A stretch of DNA of 64,000 nucleotides from JAVXCQ01 sp036659415. Its GTDB lineage: Bacteria > Bacillota > Negativicutes > Acidaminococcales > Acidaminococcaceae. Both the position numbers and the translations under genes were made by a program. Each line of letters begins with the position of its first letter. Within the stretch, counting starts at the first letter, position 1. The notes below the pieces were generated by a model that ran no database searches, was not told the origin of the DNA, and saw only the letters and a program-made list of their open reading frames with translations. This document shows positions 7,257 through 15,440 of the stretch, piece by piece. Where the stretch lies: contig JAVXCQ010000005.1 in NCBI GenBank assembly GCA_036659415.1, positions 19,670 to 83,669 of the forward strand, written 5' to 3'.

Positions 7257-8150
7257 ATGACTTTATGCTACGTTTGCCCTCACCGCTGTGGCGTGGAACG
7301 CCCGCAAAGTATCCACGACGCTGGTGAGTTTGGCTCCTGCGGCTGCGGCATGCTCCCCATTGTAGCCCGTGCCGGTCTTCACCACTGGGAAGAACCCTGC
7401 ATTAGCGGCACTCGGGGTAGCGGTACCGTCTTTTTTAGCGGGTGCAACCTCCACTGTGTTTTTTGTCAAAATTATGCCATTAGTTGCCACGGCGATGGAC
7501 AAGAAATCTCTGTGGCTCGTCTGCGTGCCATCTATCTGGAATTAATCGCCCAAGGAGCGCACAATATTAATCTGGTTACCCCCACCCATTTTACCGAGGC
7601 TATTTTAACCAGTTTAGCTGAGCCGTTACCGGTGCCAGTCGTCTATAACACCAGTGGCTTTGAAACTTTGGATACTTTGGGCAAACTCCGGGGTAAGGTG
7701 CAAATTTATTTGCCCGACCTTAAATATGCCGACGATAAAGCCGCCATTAAATACAGTAATGCCCCTAATTATTTTCGTACCACCACCACAGCCATTTTGG
7801 AAATGTACCGCCAAGTCGGCGACTACCAGCTAGACACCCAGGGGCTGCTAACCAGTGGCGTAGTTATTCGCCATCTCATCTTACCCAATCAGATAGAAAA
7901 CAGCAAAAAAGTCATTGCGTGGGTCGCCGCCAATTTTAAACCTGGACAAATCCTTTTTAGCCTTATGCACCAATACGTACCCTGTGGCGCTGCCGCTAAC
8001 TATCCAGAAATTAACCGCAAAGTAACGGCAAAGGAATATCAGGAAATTGAAGACTACCTGTTTACCACGGAGATTGAAGACGGTTTCGTCCAGGAAGAAG
8101 CTGCGGCCAGCGGCGAATTTATTCCCCTTTTTGACGGCACCGGTGTCTAA
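7257..8150 (+). CDS. PflX-type radical SAM protein
   Basis: The 297-residue protein has a radical SAM cluster motif C-N-L-H-C-V-F-C at about 63-70, binding a 4Fe-4S cluster that cleaves AdoMet. It also has a cysteine-rich N-terminus (C4, C7, C11, C28, C30). Sequence and length match the PflX group (COG1313), annotated as putative pyruvate formate-lyase activating enzymes. No pyruvate formate-lyase or other glycyl-radical enzyme lies nearby, so the target is unknown. The extra cysteines could bind a second cluster, as in other activases. It forms a single-gene unit between a divergent promoter and a strong terminator. Confidence 0.8.
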   Translation: MTLCYVCPHRCGVERPQSIHDAGEFGSCGCGMLPIVARAGLHHWEEPCISGTRGSGTVFFSGCNLHCVFCQNYAISCHGDGQEISVARLRAIYLELIAQGAHNINLVTPTHFTEAILTSLAEPLPVPVVYNTSGFETLDTLGKLRGKVQIYLPDLKYADDKAAIKYSNAPNYFRTTTTAILEMYRQVGDYQLDTQGLLTSGVVIRHLILPNQIENSKKVIAWVAANFKPGQILFSLMHQYVPCGAAANYPEINRKVTAKEYQEIEDYLFTTEIEDGFVQEEAAASGEFIPLFDGTGV

Positions 8151-8162
8151 AATGGCAAAGAT

Positions 8163-8216
8163 AAAAAGACCGCTAGTTGCTAACCTCTCCAGGCTAGCAA
8201 CTAGCGGTCTTTTTTT
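8163..8216. terminator. convergent bidirectional terminator
   Basis: Perfect 16-bp stem: AGACCGCTAGTTGCTA at 8167-8182 with its complement at 8195-8210, flanked by A5 and T7 runs. It ends the radical SAM gene (plus) and glmS (minus). Confidence 0.92.
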
Positions 8217-8230
8217 AGTGGGCTAGCGCT

Positions 8231-10060
8231 TTACTCTACGGTCACGCTTTTAGCCAGGTTTCTTGGTTTATCTACATCACAACCACGAGTCAAGGCCGCA
8301 TAATAAGCCAATAACTGCAAAGGTAGCACCGCCAATAAAGGTGCTAGATATTTATCGGCTCGAGGGACAAAGATGACGTGGTCAGCATATTTAGCCAGGT
8401 TAGTATCACCGGTCATCCCGATGGCAATCACCACGGCATCACGGGCTTTGACTTCTTGCAGATTGCTAATCGTTTTATCATAAACGTCAGCCTGAGTTGC
8501 CAGTACAATCACCGGCACGCCCTCCACGATCAGCGCCAAAGTACCATGTTTTAATTCACCGGCAGCATAGGCTTCCGCATGAATATAAGAAATCTCTTTA
8601 AGCTTCAAGGCACCTTCCAACGCTACGGCATAATCCAAGGAACGTCCCAAGAAAAAGGCGTCCTCGCTACTGCCGTATTGGCGAGCAAATACTTTGATTT
8701 GATCTACGTCTTCCAGCATTTCATGAATTTGTTCTGGAATAGCTTTAATCCCGCAGACTAATTCCTGTGCTCGAGCTGGGGTCACCGTGCCTTTAATTTG
8801 TGCCACATACACCGCCAGCATGAGCATGACTAACAGCTGTGTAGTATAAGCTTTGGTTGAAGCAACCGCAATTTCCGGGCCGGCATAAGTATACACGACC
8901 TGATCCGCTTCCCGGGAAATAGAAGAGCCGACCACATTGGTCACCGCTAAAGTACGAGCACCTAAACGTTTAGCTTCTTTCAAGGCAGCTAAGGTATCGC
9001 TGGTTTCGCCGGATTGGCTCACCACAATGGTTAGACAATTGGCATCAATAATCGGCGAACGATAGCGGAACTCACTGGCAATATCCACTTCCACCGGAAT
9101 GCGTGCCAATTGTTCCAAATAATACTTGCCTACAACACCGGCATGGTAAGCCGTGCCACAAGCAACGATAAAAATCTTGTTAATGCCGCTAAAATCTTCC
9201 GCCGTCCAGTTAAGCTCCGAAAACTCAATGCCGTGTCCATCTTTAGGAACTCGACCGCACATGGTTTCCCGCATCGCTTTTGGTTGTTCGTAGATTTCTT
9301 TGAGCATAAAATGCTCAAAACCGCCTTTTTCAGCAGCTTCTGCATTCCAATTAACTTCAAACACCTTTTTGCTGATGGGCGTACCGTTAATATCTTGAAC
9401 CCACACACCGTCTTTAGTGACAGTAGCGATTTCGCCGTCGCTCATAATGAACGTACGTCTAGTTTTGGCAATAATCGCCGGAATGTCGGAGGCAATAAAG
9501 TTTTCACCATTACCTAAGCCAATCACTAAGGGATTATCTTTTTTAGTACAAATCAATTTATCCGGTTCTTTGGCACAAAGAAAAACTAAGGAATAAGAGC
9601 CATCAATCATGCGCAATACTTTTTTCACAGTGGCTTCAAAATCACCATTGTAATTTTCTTGCATTAAATGAGCAACAACTTCGGTATCAGTTTCCGAAAG
9701 GAAAACATGACCTTTAGCGATTAATTCTTCCTTCATTTGCATATAGTTTTCAATAATGCCGTTATGCACCACCACAAAGTCCCCACTACCATCGGCATGA
9801 GGGTGAGCATTGCTATCGGACGGCCGTCCGTGGGTCGCCCAACGGGTATGTCCGATACCCATGGTACCGGTAGGTAGATTAGTGCCTAATTTTTGACGCA
9901 GCGCTTCGAGGCGACCTACACATTTATTGATAGAAATTTTGCCTTTTTCATACACAGCAATACCGGCAGAGTCATAACCACGATATTCCAGTTTGCTCAT
10001 ACCATCTAGTAAAAAGGGAGCCGCTTGCTCCGTTCCAATATAGCCAACGATACCACACAT
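8231..10060 (-). CDS. glmS: glutamine-fructose-6-phosphate aminotransferase
   Basis: GlmS makes glucosamine-6-phosphate from fructose-6-phosphate and glutamine, the first step toward UDP-GlcNAc for cell envelope synthesis. The 609-residue protein has the N-terminal nucleophile glutaminase domain beginning M-C-G-I-V-G-Y, in which Cys2 must be exposed by methionine removal. Two SIS sugar-isomerase domains follow (motif SQSGETSDT in the first) and the conserved tail DKPRNLAKSVTVE. AGGAGG lies 7 nt before the ATG. Expression is controlled by its own promoter and a glmS ribozyme. glmM lies upstream on the same strand. Confidence 0.97.
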   Translation of the reverse strand: MCGIVGYIGTEQAAPFLLDGMSKLEYRGYDSAGIAVYEKGKISINKCVGRLEALRQKLGTNLPTGTMGIGHTRWATHGRPSDSNAHPHADGSGDFVVVHNGIIENYMQMKEELIAKGHVFLSETDTEVVAHLMQENYNGDFEATVKKVLRMIDGSYSLVFLCAKEPDKLICTKKDNPLVIGLGNGENFIASDIPAIIAKTRRTFIMSDGEIATVTKDGVWVQDINGTPISKKVFEVNWNAEAAEKGGFEHFMLKEIYEQPKAMRETMCGRVPKDGHGIEFSELNWTAEDFSGINKIFIVACGTAYHAGVVGKYYLEQLARIPVEVDIASEFRYRSPIIDANCLTIVVSQSGETSDTLAALKEAKRLGARTLAVTNVVGSSISREADQVVYTYAGPEIAVASTKAYTTQLLVMLMLAVYVAQIKGTVTPARAQELVCGIKAIPEQIHEMLEDVDQIKVFARQYGSSEDAFFLGRSLDYAVALEGALKLKEISYIHAEAYAAGELKHGTLALIVEGVPVIVLATQADVYDKTISNLQEVKARDAVVIAIGMTGDTNLAKYADHVIFVPRADKYLAPLLAVLPLQLLAYYAALTRGCDVDKPRNLAKSVTVE

Positions 10061-10080
10061 AATAGTATCCTCCTAAAGTT

Positions 10081-10226
10081 TATTGCCGTTTCTGCTACAG
10101 AATTTTTGTTCTTCCCGTTACCAGGCAGTTTTGTTATCTGCTTGCGGCTGCAGCCAGCCGAGAGGTACCCGCTGACTAATCGATTAACCTCTCCCTCGTC
10201 TACCGCCGAAGCGGTACTTGCGCTTT
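10081..10226 (-). ncRNA. glmS ribozyme (self-cleaving riboswitch)
   Basis: The minus-strand leader contains the core signatures AAGCGC (10225-10220), a CCGC-UUCG-GCGG hairpin, GACGAGG then AGAGGTTAATCGA, the partner ACCTCTC, and the CGGCTGGCTGCAGCCG hairpin. A structured 3' part follows, ending shortly before AGGAGG. Cleavage is expected between A10224 and G10223. Glucosamine-6-phosphate acts as catalytic cofactor, so cleavage lowers glmS expression when product is plentiful. About 85 nt of extra leader, including a TGCCGCA/TGCGGCA hairpin at about 10269-10298, lies upstream of the cleavage site. Confidence 0.9.
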
Positions 10227-10317
10227 GCTTACAAATTACTCTTATCTGTTCTCCCTTGTACAGACAATATGCCGCACAGGCTGGCGTTCCCATGCGGCAC
10301 GTTTTGTAACTGTTTCC

Positions 10318-10346
10318 ATCATACTATATCCGTCATTTAAGGTCAA
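10318..10346 (-). promoter_or_regulatory. promoter of glmS
   Basis: TTGACC (10346-10341), 17-bp spacer, TATGAT (10323-10318) on the minus strand. It gives a leader of about 250 nt that includes the ribozyme, and lets glmS be transcribed separately from glmM. Confidence 0.75.
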
Positions 10347-10381
10347 TGTACGCTATTTTTGATATAACATACACTATTTCT

Positions 10382-11722
10382 TTAGGCTAGTTCTTTAATT
10401 ACTACTTCCGCAATGGCATTGGCAATTGTTTCCAAGCGAGTTTGATCCGGACCTTCTGCCATGATGCGAATTAAAGGCTCTGTGCCTGAAGCTCGCACTA
10501 GGATTTGTCCGTTTTCGCCCAACTCTTGCTGGTAATGTGCCACAATTTCTTGCAGGGCTTTTTTCTCTTCCCAGCCATGCTTATTGGCCACCCGTACATT
10601 GAGCAGAATTTGAGGGTATTTAGTCATCAGCTCGCCCAATTCCGATAAAGCTTTATTGTTTTTGACCATAGCACCCAAAAGTTTTACGGCTGTCAAAATA
10701 CCGTCCCCAGTTTTGGCGTATTCGGAGAAAATAATATGACCGGATTGTTCGCCGCCTAATTGGTAGCCTTTTTTCGTCATTTCTTCCAGCACATAACGGT
10801 CACCAACTGCAGTTTTGACGCAACGACCGCCGTGTTCTTTCATGGCTTGGTGTAAACCTACGTTACTCATCACTGTCGTTACCAGCACGTTATCTTTTAA
10901 CTGGTGCTTTTTCATTAATTCCAATGCGCAAATCAGCATCATTTGGTCGCCGTCAAAGGCTTTGCCTTGCTCGTCCACTGCTAAACAGCGGTCAGCGTCA
11001 CCGTCGTTGGCAATACCGGCATCGGCGCCCACTTCCAGCACTTTGGCTTGAAGGGCTTCTAAATGGGTAGAACCACAACCATTATTAATATTAATCCCAT
11101 TCGGGCTGTCAAAAAGACTAACTACCTCGGCACCCAAGGCTCGTAAAATCATCGGTGCAATTTCGCTATTAGCACCATTAGCACAATCCATGACGACTTT
11201 AAGACCGTTAAGCTTGGTATCGGCGCTTTGCACAATATGGTTCACATACTGGCTAGCCATGCCAGCTTCCACAATTACTTGTCCAATGGAAGAACCGGTA
11301 GGAGTTTTTTGATAATCCACCGGGGTACTAACGATATTTTCAATTTCATCTTCCACAGAGTCCGGCAATTTATGCCCCGTGCGTGAAAAGAATTTAATGC
11401 CATTATCTTCAAAAGGATTATGGGAAGCGGAAATCACCACGCCGGCATTTGCTTTCATTTGTGCTGTCAAAAAGGATACCGCCGGTGTAGGCACTACTCC
11501 CAAAAGATGTGCATTACCGCCTGCAGAGCAGATACCTGCCGCTAACGCTGCTTCCAGCATTGTTCCGGAAAGTCTGGTATCACGGCCAATAATGATTTTA
11601 GGCACCGTTGTTTCTCTGCCAAAATAAACAGCTGCCGCCCGTCCCAGTTTAAAGGCCAATTCCGGGGTTAATTCCGCATTGGCAACCCCTCTCACGCCAT
11701 CTGTCCCAAATAGTCTACTCAT
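10382..11722 (-). CDS. glmM: phosphoglucosamine mutase
   Basis: GlmM converts glucosamine-6-phosphate to glucosamine-1-phosphate. From the ATG at 11722 it is 446 residues, the family's usual length. The phosphorylated serine is S100 in VISASHNP, the metal-binding loop reads DGDADRC, and the C-terminal phosphate-binding loop reads RASGTEPLIR. A TTG directly before the ATG is better spaced from GGGAGG (7 nt versus 10 nt) and could be used instead. It lies downstream of cdaA-cdaR, and an FAD enzyme gene sits between cdaR and glmM. Bacterial CdaA and GlmM are known to interact physically. Confidence 0.95.
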   Translation of the reverse strand: MSRLFGTDGVRGVANAELTPELAFKLGRAAAVYFGRETTVPKIIIGRDTRLSGTMLEAALAAGICSAGGNAHLLGVVPTPAVSFLTAQMKANAGVVISASHNPFEDNGIKFFSRTGHKLPDSVEDEIENIVSTPVDYQKTPTGSSIGQVIVEAGMASQYVNHIVQSADTKLNGLKVVMDCANGANSEIAPMILRALGAEVVSLFDSPNGININNGCGSTHLEALQAKVLEVGADAGIANDGDADRCLAVDEQGKAFDGDQMMLICALELMKKHQLKDNVLVTTVMSNVGLHQAMKEHGGRCVKTAVGDRYVLEEMTKKGYQLGGEQSGHIIFSEYAKTGDGILTAVKLLGAMVKNNKALSELGELMTKYPQILLNVRVANKHGWEEKKALQEIVAHYQQELGENGQILVRASGTEPLIRIMAEGPDQTRLETIANAIAEVVIKELA

Positions 11723-11793
11723 CAACTACCAACCTCCCACTAGTTTATGCTACGAACATTATAGCTTGTTTAGCTTCAAAATAACACTAGGTC

Positions 11794-13392
11794 TTAATCC
11801 AATCGAAAGCGGCTAATAATGGCTTCCGCTACGTGGTAGCCGTCTAATGCCGCACTCATAATACCACCGGCATAGCCGGCTCCTTCACCAGTCGGATATA
11901 ATCCCGCATGAGAAAGCGATTGTTTGTCTTCTTCACGGCGCAAAATTCTGACCGGGGCAGAAGTTCTAGTTTCCAGTCCGGTCAAACAACCGGTTTCAGC
12001 AAAACCTTTAATTTTTTTGCCAAATTCTTGGAGTCCACTGCGCAAAGTAGCTGCCACATAAGGTGGCAACAATTCGGCCAAAGCATAGGGTACTAAGCCA
12101 GGAGTATAAGTCGGTGCCGGTACTCCGTCCAAAGTAGGTGTGCTGCCTTGAACAAAGCTGACCACACTTTGAGCCGGTGCCTTGTAGCTACTACCGCCGG
12201 CAGCAAAGGCCAATTGTTCATAATGTCTTTGGAAGCTAATGCCCCCTAAAGGACCCGGCTCAAAATCTGCCGGAGTCACATTGACCACCAGGGCACTATT
12301 GGCCACACCGGAATTACGCAAATGCCCACTCATACCGTTGGTTACTACACCCCCCGCTTCCGAAGCGGCGGCTACAACCAGACCACCCGGACACATACAG
12401 AAAGAATAGGCAGTGCGTCCCGTAGCGTTATCGTGATGTACCAGGGCATAATCAGCCGCACCCAGTTTAGGGTGACCGGCAAATTCGCCATATTGTGCTT
12501 GGTCAATCAAGGTTTGTGCGTGTTCAATCCGCAAACCAATGGCAAAAGGTTTCGCTTCCAAGGCCACCTGCTGTGCCGCTAACATCTCGTAGGTATCCCT
12601 AGCGCTATGACCGCAAGCCAATACTACCGCTTTACTCTTAATAATTTCACCACCGGCCACAACAACCCCCACTACTTGGTTCTCTGCGGTTACTAAATCT
12701 ACTACCTGTTGCTCATAACGAATTTCTCCGCCTAAAGCCACGATTTTTTGGGTTAAACCGGTTACCATGACTCTAAGTTTATCCGTACCAATATGAGGTT
12801 TTTGTTCCATTAAAATTTCTTCCGGCGCACCGGCTTCCACAAAGAGCTGTAAAATAGCCCCCAAGCAAGGGTCATTCACCCGCGTGGTCAACTTGCCGTC
12901 AGAAAAAGTACCGGCACCGCCCTCGCCAAATTGCACATTGCTGTCTGGATTAAAAACACCTGTTTGCCAAAAGGCTTGAACGTCCTCTACTCTTTGGGCT
13001 AATTTTTTGCCCCGTTCTAACAACAGTGGCTTGTAACCACGTTGTGCCAATTTCCATGCTGCTATCAGCCCCGCTGGACCTGCGCCAATCACCACCGGGC
13101 GACCGTCTAGGCTTTCCTTGCCGCTAACGATTTTTGGTGGTACCTCCTCTGTCCAAAGGGAAACCACTTGATCGGCCAAAAGTTTTTTGACAAACTTATT
13201 CTCACCATCAACTTCTAGCACCAGGTGATAAACTAGGCAAATATTGTTTTTACGGCGAGCATCAATAGCTCGCCGTAAAATATGCACTGCTTTAATATTT
13301 TCTTTTCTAATACCCAATTTGCGGGCAACGATTTCTTTCAGGGGTGTACCTTTGAGCAAAGATACCCGCAGGTTATTCATTCTAATTTGCAT
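11794..13392 (-). CDS. FAD-dependent oxidoreductase, YtfP/COG2509-like
   Basis: The 532-residue protein has an N-terminal domain of about 95 residues (start MQIRMNNLRV), then a dinucleotide-binding motif VVIGAGPAGLIAA at about 100-112. A flavoprotein core follows with the pattern FGEGGAGTFSDGKL and a C-terminal GEGAGYAGGI flavin motif. It belongs to a widespread family of uncharacterised NAD/FAD-utilising dehydrogenases. GAGGGA sits 9 nt before the ATG. It lies 17 bp after cdaR and 71 bp before glmM, inside a block that is normally just cdaA-cdaR-glmM. No substrate can be assigned. Confidence 0.8.
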   Translation of the reverse strand: MQIRMNNLRVSLLKGTPLKEIVARKLGIRKENIKAVHILRRAIDARRKNNICLVYHLVLEVDGENKFVKKLLADQVVSLWTEEVPPKIVSGKESLDGRPVVIGAGPAGLIAAWKLAQRGYKPLLLERGKKLAQRVEDVQAFWQTGVFNPDSNVQFGEGGAGTFSDGKLTTRVNDPCLGAILQLFVEAGAPEEILMEQKPHIGTDKLRVMVTGLTQKIVALGGEIRYEQQVVDLVTAENQVVGVVVAGGEIIKSKAVVLACGHSARDTYEMLAAQQVALEAKPFAIGLRIEHAQTLIDQAQYGEFAGHPKLGAADYALVHHDNATGRTAYSFCMCPGGLVVAAASEAGGVVTNGMSGHLRNSGVANSALVVNVTPADFEPGPLGGISFQRHYEQLAFAAGGSSYKAPAQSVVSFVQGSTPTLDGVPAPTYTPGLVPYALAELLPPYVAATLRSGLQEFGKKIKGFAETGCLTGLETRTSAPVRILRREEDKQSLSHAGLYPTGEGAGYAGGIMSAALDGYHVAEAIISRFRLD

Positions 13393-13409
13393 TAATTTTT
13401 TCCCTCATT

Positions 13410-14327
13410 CTATTCTTTCTCGATTTTAATCTTAATTAAAGCCATATGGTTCTCAGCCAATATTTTATCTGGAATAACCAGGGGCATCTGAACCTCAATA
13501 TCCCCTGTAATACTGTCCAAAGCAATAGGTGCCGTTTTAATTTCCGTCAAGCCGGCGAGCACGGACGGCTCTGCCGTCAATTTAATTTTAGCCGGGACAG
13601 CTTCCACTGCACTCAGCTTGTAGCCTCGCATCAAAGCTCCAACAAAGACAGGTTTAATAGCTACATTATCCGTAGCCAGTTGTTTAAGCATAATGGCTTT
13701 CACATAAACCTTGTTGGGAGTAACGCCCAAATCATACATTTCTGTGCCATCTAAGCTAATAGGTGTTAAATTGGCTTCGGTTTCAAAGTTTTTGTCTTTT
13801 TCACTAATATCCACCAAAGCTACTACTTTAGAGATATTGGCAATACGACTACTAGCACCTGCTACCGTTACCCGATTAGGCACCATTTCCATTTTGCCCA
13901 CCGTAACGCCGGAGTTCGGTACACCGACAATCCGTGCTTCTATTTCCATCGTTCTTTCGCCTAGGGTATCCATATCAATAGAGAGGGCACGAGGCGTGAT
14001 CTCTACGATTTCTCCTACCGGCACTTTGGTTTTGATATTAATATTATGCCGACCTTTTGTCAGTCCCCCCAATTCCAAAACGGCGTGCAAATCTTTGTCC
14101 TCTAAACCGGACAAAGCGGTACGAGTGCCTCGTATTTTGAGCATGACGGTATCCGGAACGTTGCTGACAACCATTTCTGCGGCCAAATGTGCTTTTTCTA
14201 ACGGCACGGTAAAGCTACGTTCAATAAGGGGATTTTGCTCATTCATCACATAAATCCACAACACACAAGCTACCAAAAAAGCAACTATCCGTACAATCCA
14301 ATTATTTTGTCCCTCTTGGTCTCTCAT
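13410..14327 (-). CDS. cdaR: YbbR-domain regulator of diadenylate cyclase
   Basis: CdaR is a membrane-anchored, extracytoplasmic modulator of CdaA. The 305-residue protein starts with a short basic segment and a single transmembrane helix (about residues 10-27, WIVRIVAFLVACVLWIYVM). Repeated YbbR beta-domains follow to the C-terminus, with recurring P-x-x-V-x-V-x-G patterns. The ATG at 14327 overlaps the cdaA stop in ATGA and has GGGGGA upstream. An in-frame TTG at 14342 is rejected because the Shine-Dalgarno would lie inside the gene. Overlap implies translational coupling with cdaA. Confidence 0.9.
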   Translation of the reverse strand: MRDQEGQNNWIVRIVAFLVACVLWIYVMNEQNPLIERSFTVPLEKAHLAAEMVVSNVPDTVMLKIRGTRTALSGLEDKDLHAVLELGGLTKGRHNINIKTKVPVGEIVEITPRALSIDMDTLGERTMEIEARIVGVPNSGVTVGKMEMVPNRVTVAGASSRIANISKVVALVDISEKDKNFETEANLTPISLDGTEMYDLGVTPNKVYVKAIMLKQLATDNVAIKPVFVGALMRGYKLSAVEAVPAKIKLTAEPSVLAGLTEIKTAPIALDSITGDIEVQMPLVIPDKILAENHMALIKIKIEKE

Positions 14328-15157
14328 GGCTTTTTCCCCCAACTTTTTAGTGTCAGCATCAGAGAGTCACGCCAGTTTAACAGCGGTTGGCTCATAGTCG
14401 GACGCAATAAATCTTTCACATCTTCTTCCGTCAGATACCGTTGCAAAGAACCACTGCGAGCTAAAGAAATAGTACCTGTTTCTTCACTAACTACCAGCAC
14501 CAGGGCATCAGACTGTTCGGACAAGCCCAAAGCGGCACGGTGACGCGTGCCTAGCTCTTGGCTCAAATTCCTGGCATCGGTAAGGGGTAATAGACAGCTA
14601 GCCGCCACAATTCGGTTCCCGCGAATAATCACAGCACCATCATGTAGGGGGGTATTAGGAATAAAAATATTCATAAATAACTCGGTAGAAACTAAAGCAT
14701 CGATTTGGACACCGGTTTCTATATAGTCATTAAGACCAGTTTCACGTTCAAACACAATCAGCGCACCAATTTTGCGTCTAGACATGGTACTGGCGGCTTC
14801 TGCTACTGCTTCTAACATCATTTCTACTTCTTGTTCATCTAAAATCGTACTTTTGCGGAAAAGTTTTCCCCGCCCGATTTGTTCTAGCGCTCGGCGTAAT
14901 TCTGGTTGGAACACTACCGGTAAAGCCACCATGACCACGGTCATACTCTTTTCCAAGAGCCAATTAATCACGTGGAGGTTCAGCCATTTGCTGGCTAAAG
15001 TAGCCAGTAATAGTACTAAAAGGCCTTTCACCAAGGAAGCGGCTCGCGTATTTTTCAGCATCTGGTACAAACGATATAGAAAATATGTGACAACAATAAT
15101 ATCCATCAAGTCTAGGATAGTGATTGTTTTAATTATCCCCTCAAACTGCGTTAGCAA
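14324..15157 (-). CDS. cdaA: diadenylate cyclase CdaA
   Basis: CdaA makes cyclic di-AMP from two ATP. About three transmembrane helices occupy the first 85 residues. The DisA_N catalytic domain follows with its two signature motifs, D-G-A in PLHDGAVI and R-H-R in GTRHRAALGLSE. The reading frame opens at a GTG at 15166, but GGAAGG abuts that codon. TTG at 15157 has normal spacing (8 nt) and is preferred, giving 277 residues. Neighbours cdaR and glmM are the classic partners, linking c-di-AMP with cell-wall precursor synthesis. No c-di-AMP phosphodiesterase is in the window. Confidence 0.93.
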   Translation of the reverse strand: MLTQFEGIIKTITILDLMDIIVVTYFLYRLYQMLKNTRAASLVKGLLVLLLATLASKWLNLHVINWLLEKSMTVVMVALPVVFQPELRRALEQIGRGKLFRKSTILDEQEVEMMLEAVAEAASTMSRRKIGALIVFERETGLNDYIETGVQIDALVSTELFMNIFIPNTPLHDGAVIIRGNRIVAASCLLPLTDARNLSQELGTRHRAALGLSEQSDALVLVVSEETGTISLARSGSLQRYLTEEDVKDLLRPTMSQPLLNWRDSLMLTLKSWGKKP

Positions 15158-15356
15158 ATAACTCACCCTTCCGTAACCCTTTTAACAAGCTTCTTTAATT
15201 ATATACAAAAAAAGCAATCCCTGCCACGGAATTCCTTGAGGTTTCACATTTTTTTTTACTTACAGGTAATAATAGGGCTAAGGGGTCTGCACTTTTAGCC
15301 TACCAAAACCAAATCTTCCCTCCCTCAGAAAGGAGGGCCAACAGTTTTGTACCTAC
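15158..15356 (-). promoter_or_regulatory. cdaA leader and promoter region
   Basis: The minus strand shows a TATAAT in GTATATAATTAAAG around 15200, with no convincing -35. Upstream are two hairpins, one with GGCTAA/TTAGCC arms (15276-15300) and one with CCCTCC/GGAGGG arms (15318-15337). No match to the ydaO c-di-AMP riboswitch was seen. The start-codon region is unusual: GGAAGG directly abuts GTG. Confidence 0.4.
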
Positions 15357-15392
15357 AAAAAGGCTCTCGCTCACTAGTTGAACGAGAGCCTT
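15357..15392 (-). terminator. terminator of the arg block
   Basis: On the minus strand AAGGCTCTCGTTC pairs with GAGCGAGAGCCTT, followed by TTTTTG. It lies about 50 bp after argH and separates arginine synthesis from cdaA. Confidence 0.88.
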
Positions 15393-15440
15393 AAATGTTG
15401 TTAAAAGCAGGTAAACCTGTTGTAGCAAGCAGTGGTAGAC

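Noticed and set aside
10025..10309. Frames on both strands through the glmS leader
   Set aside because: The stretch is explained by the glmS ribozyme and leader.
13711..14253. 180-codon plus-strand frame
   Set aside because: Antisense to cdaR in full, without a ribosome binding site or recognisable domain.
15158..15356. c-di-AMP riboswitch or T-box before cdaA
   Set aside because: Neither the ydaO core nor a T-box sequence (TGGNACCGCG) is visible; only simple hairpins.
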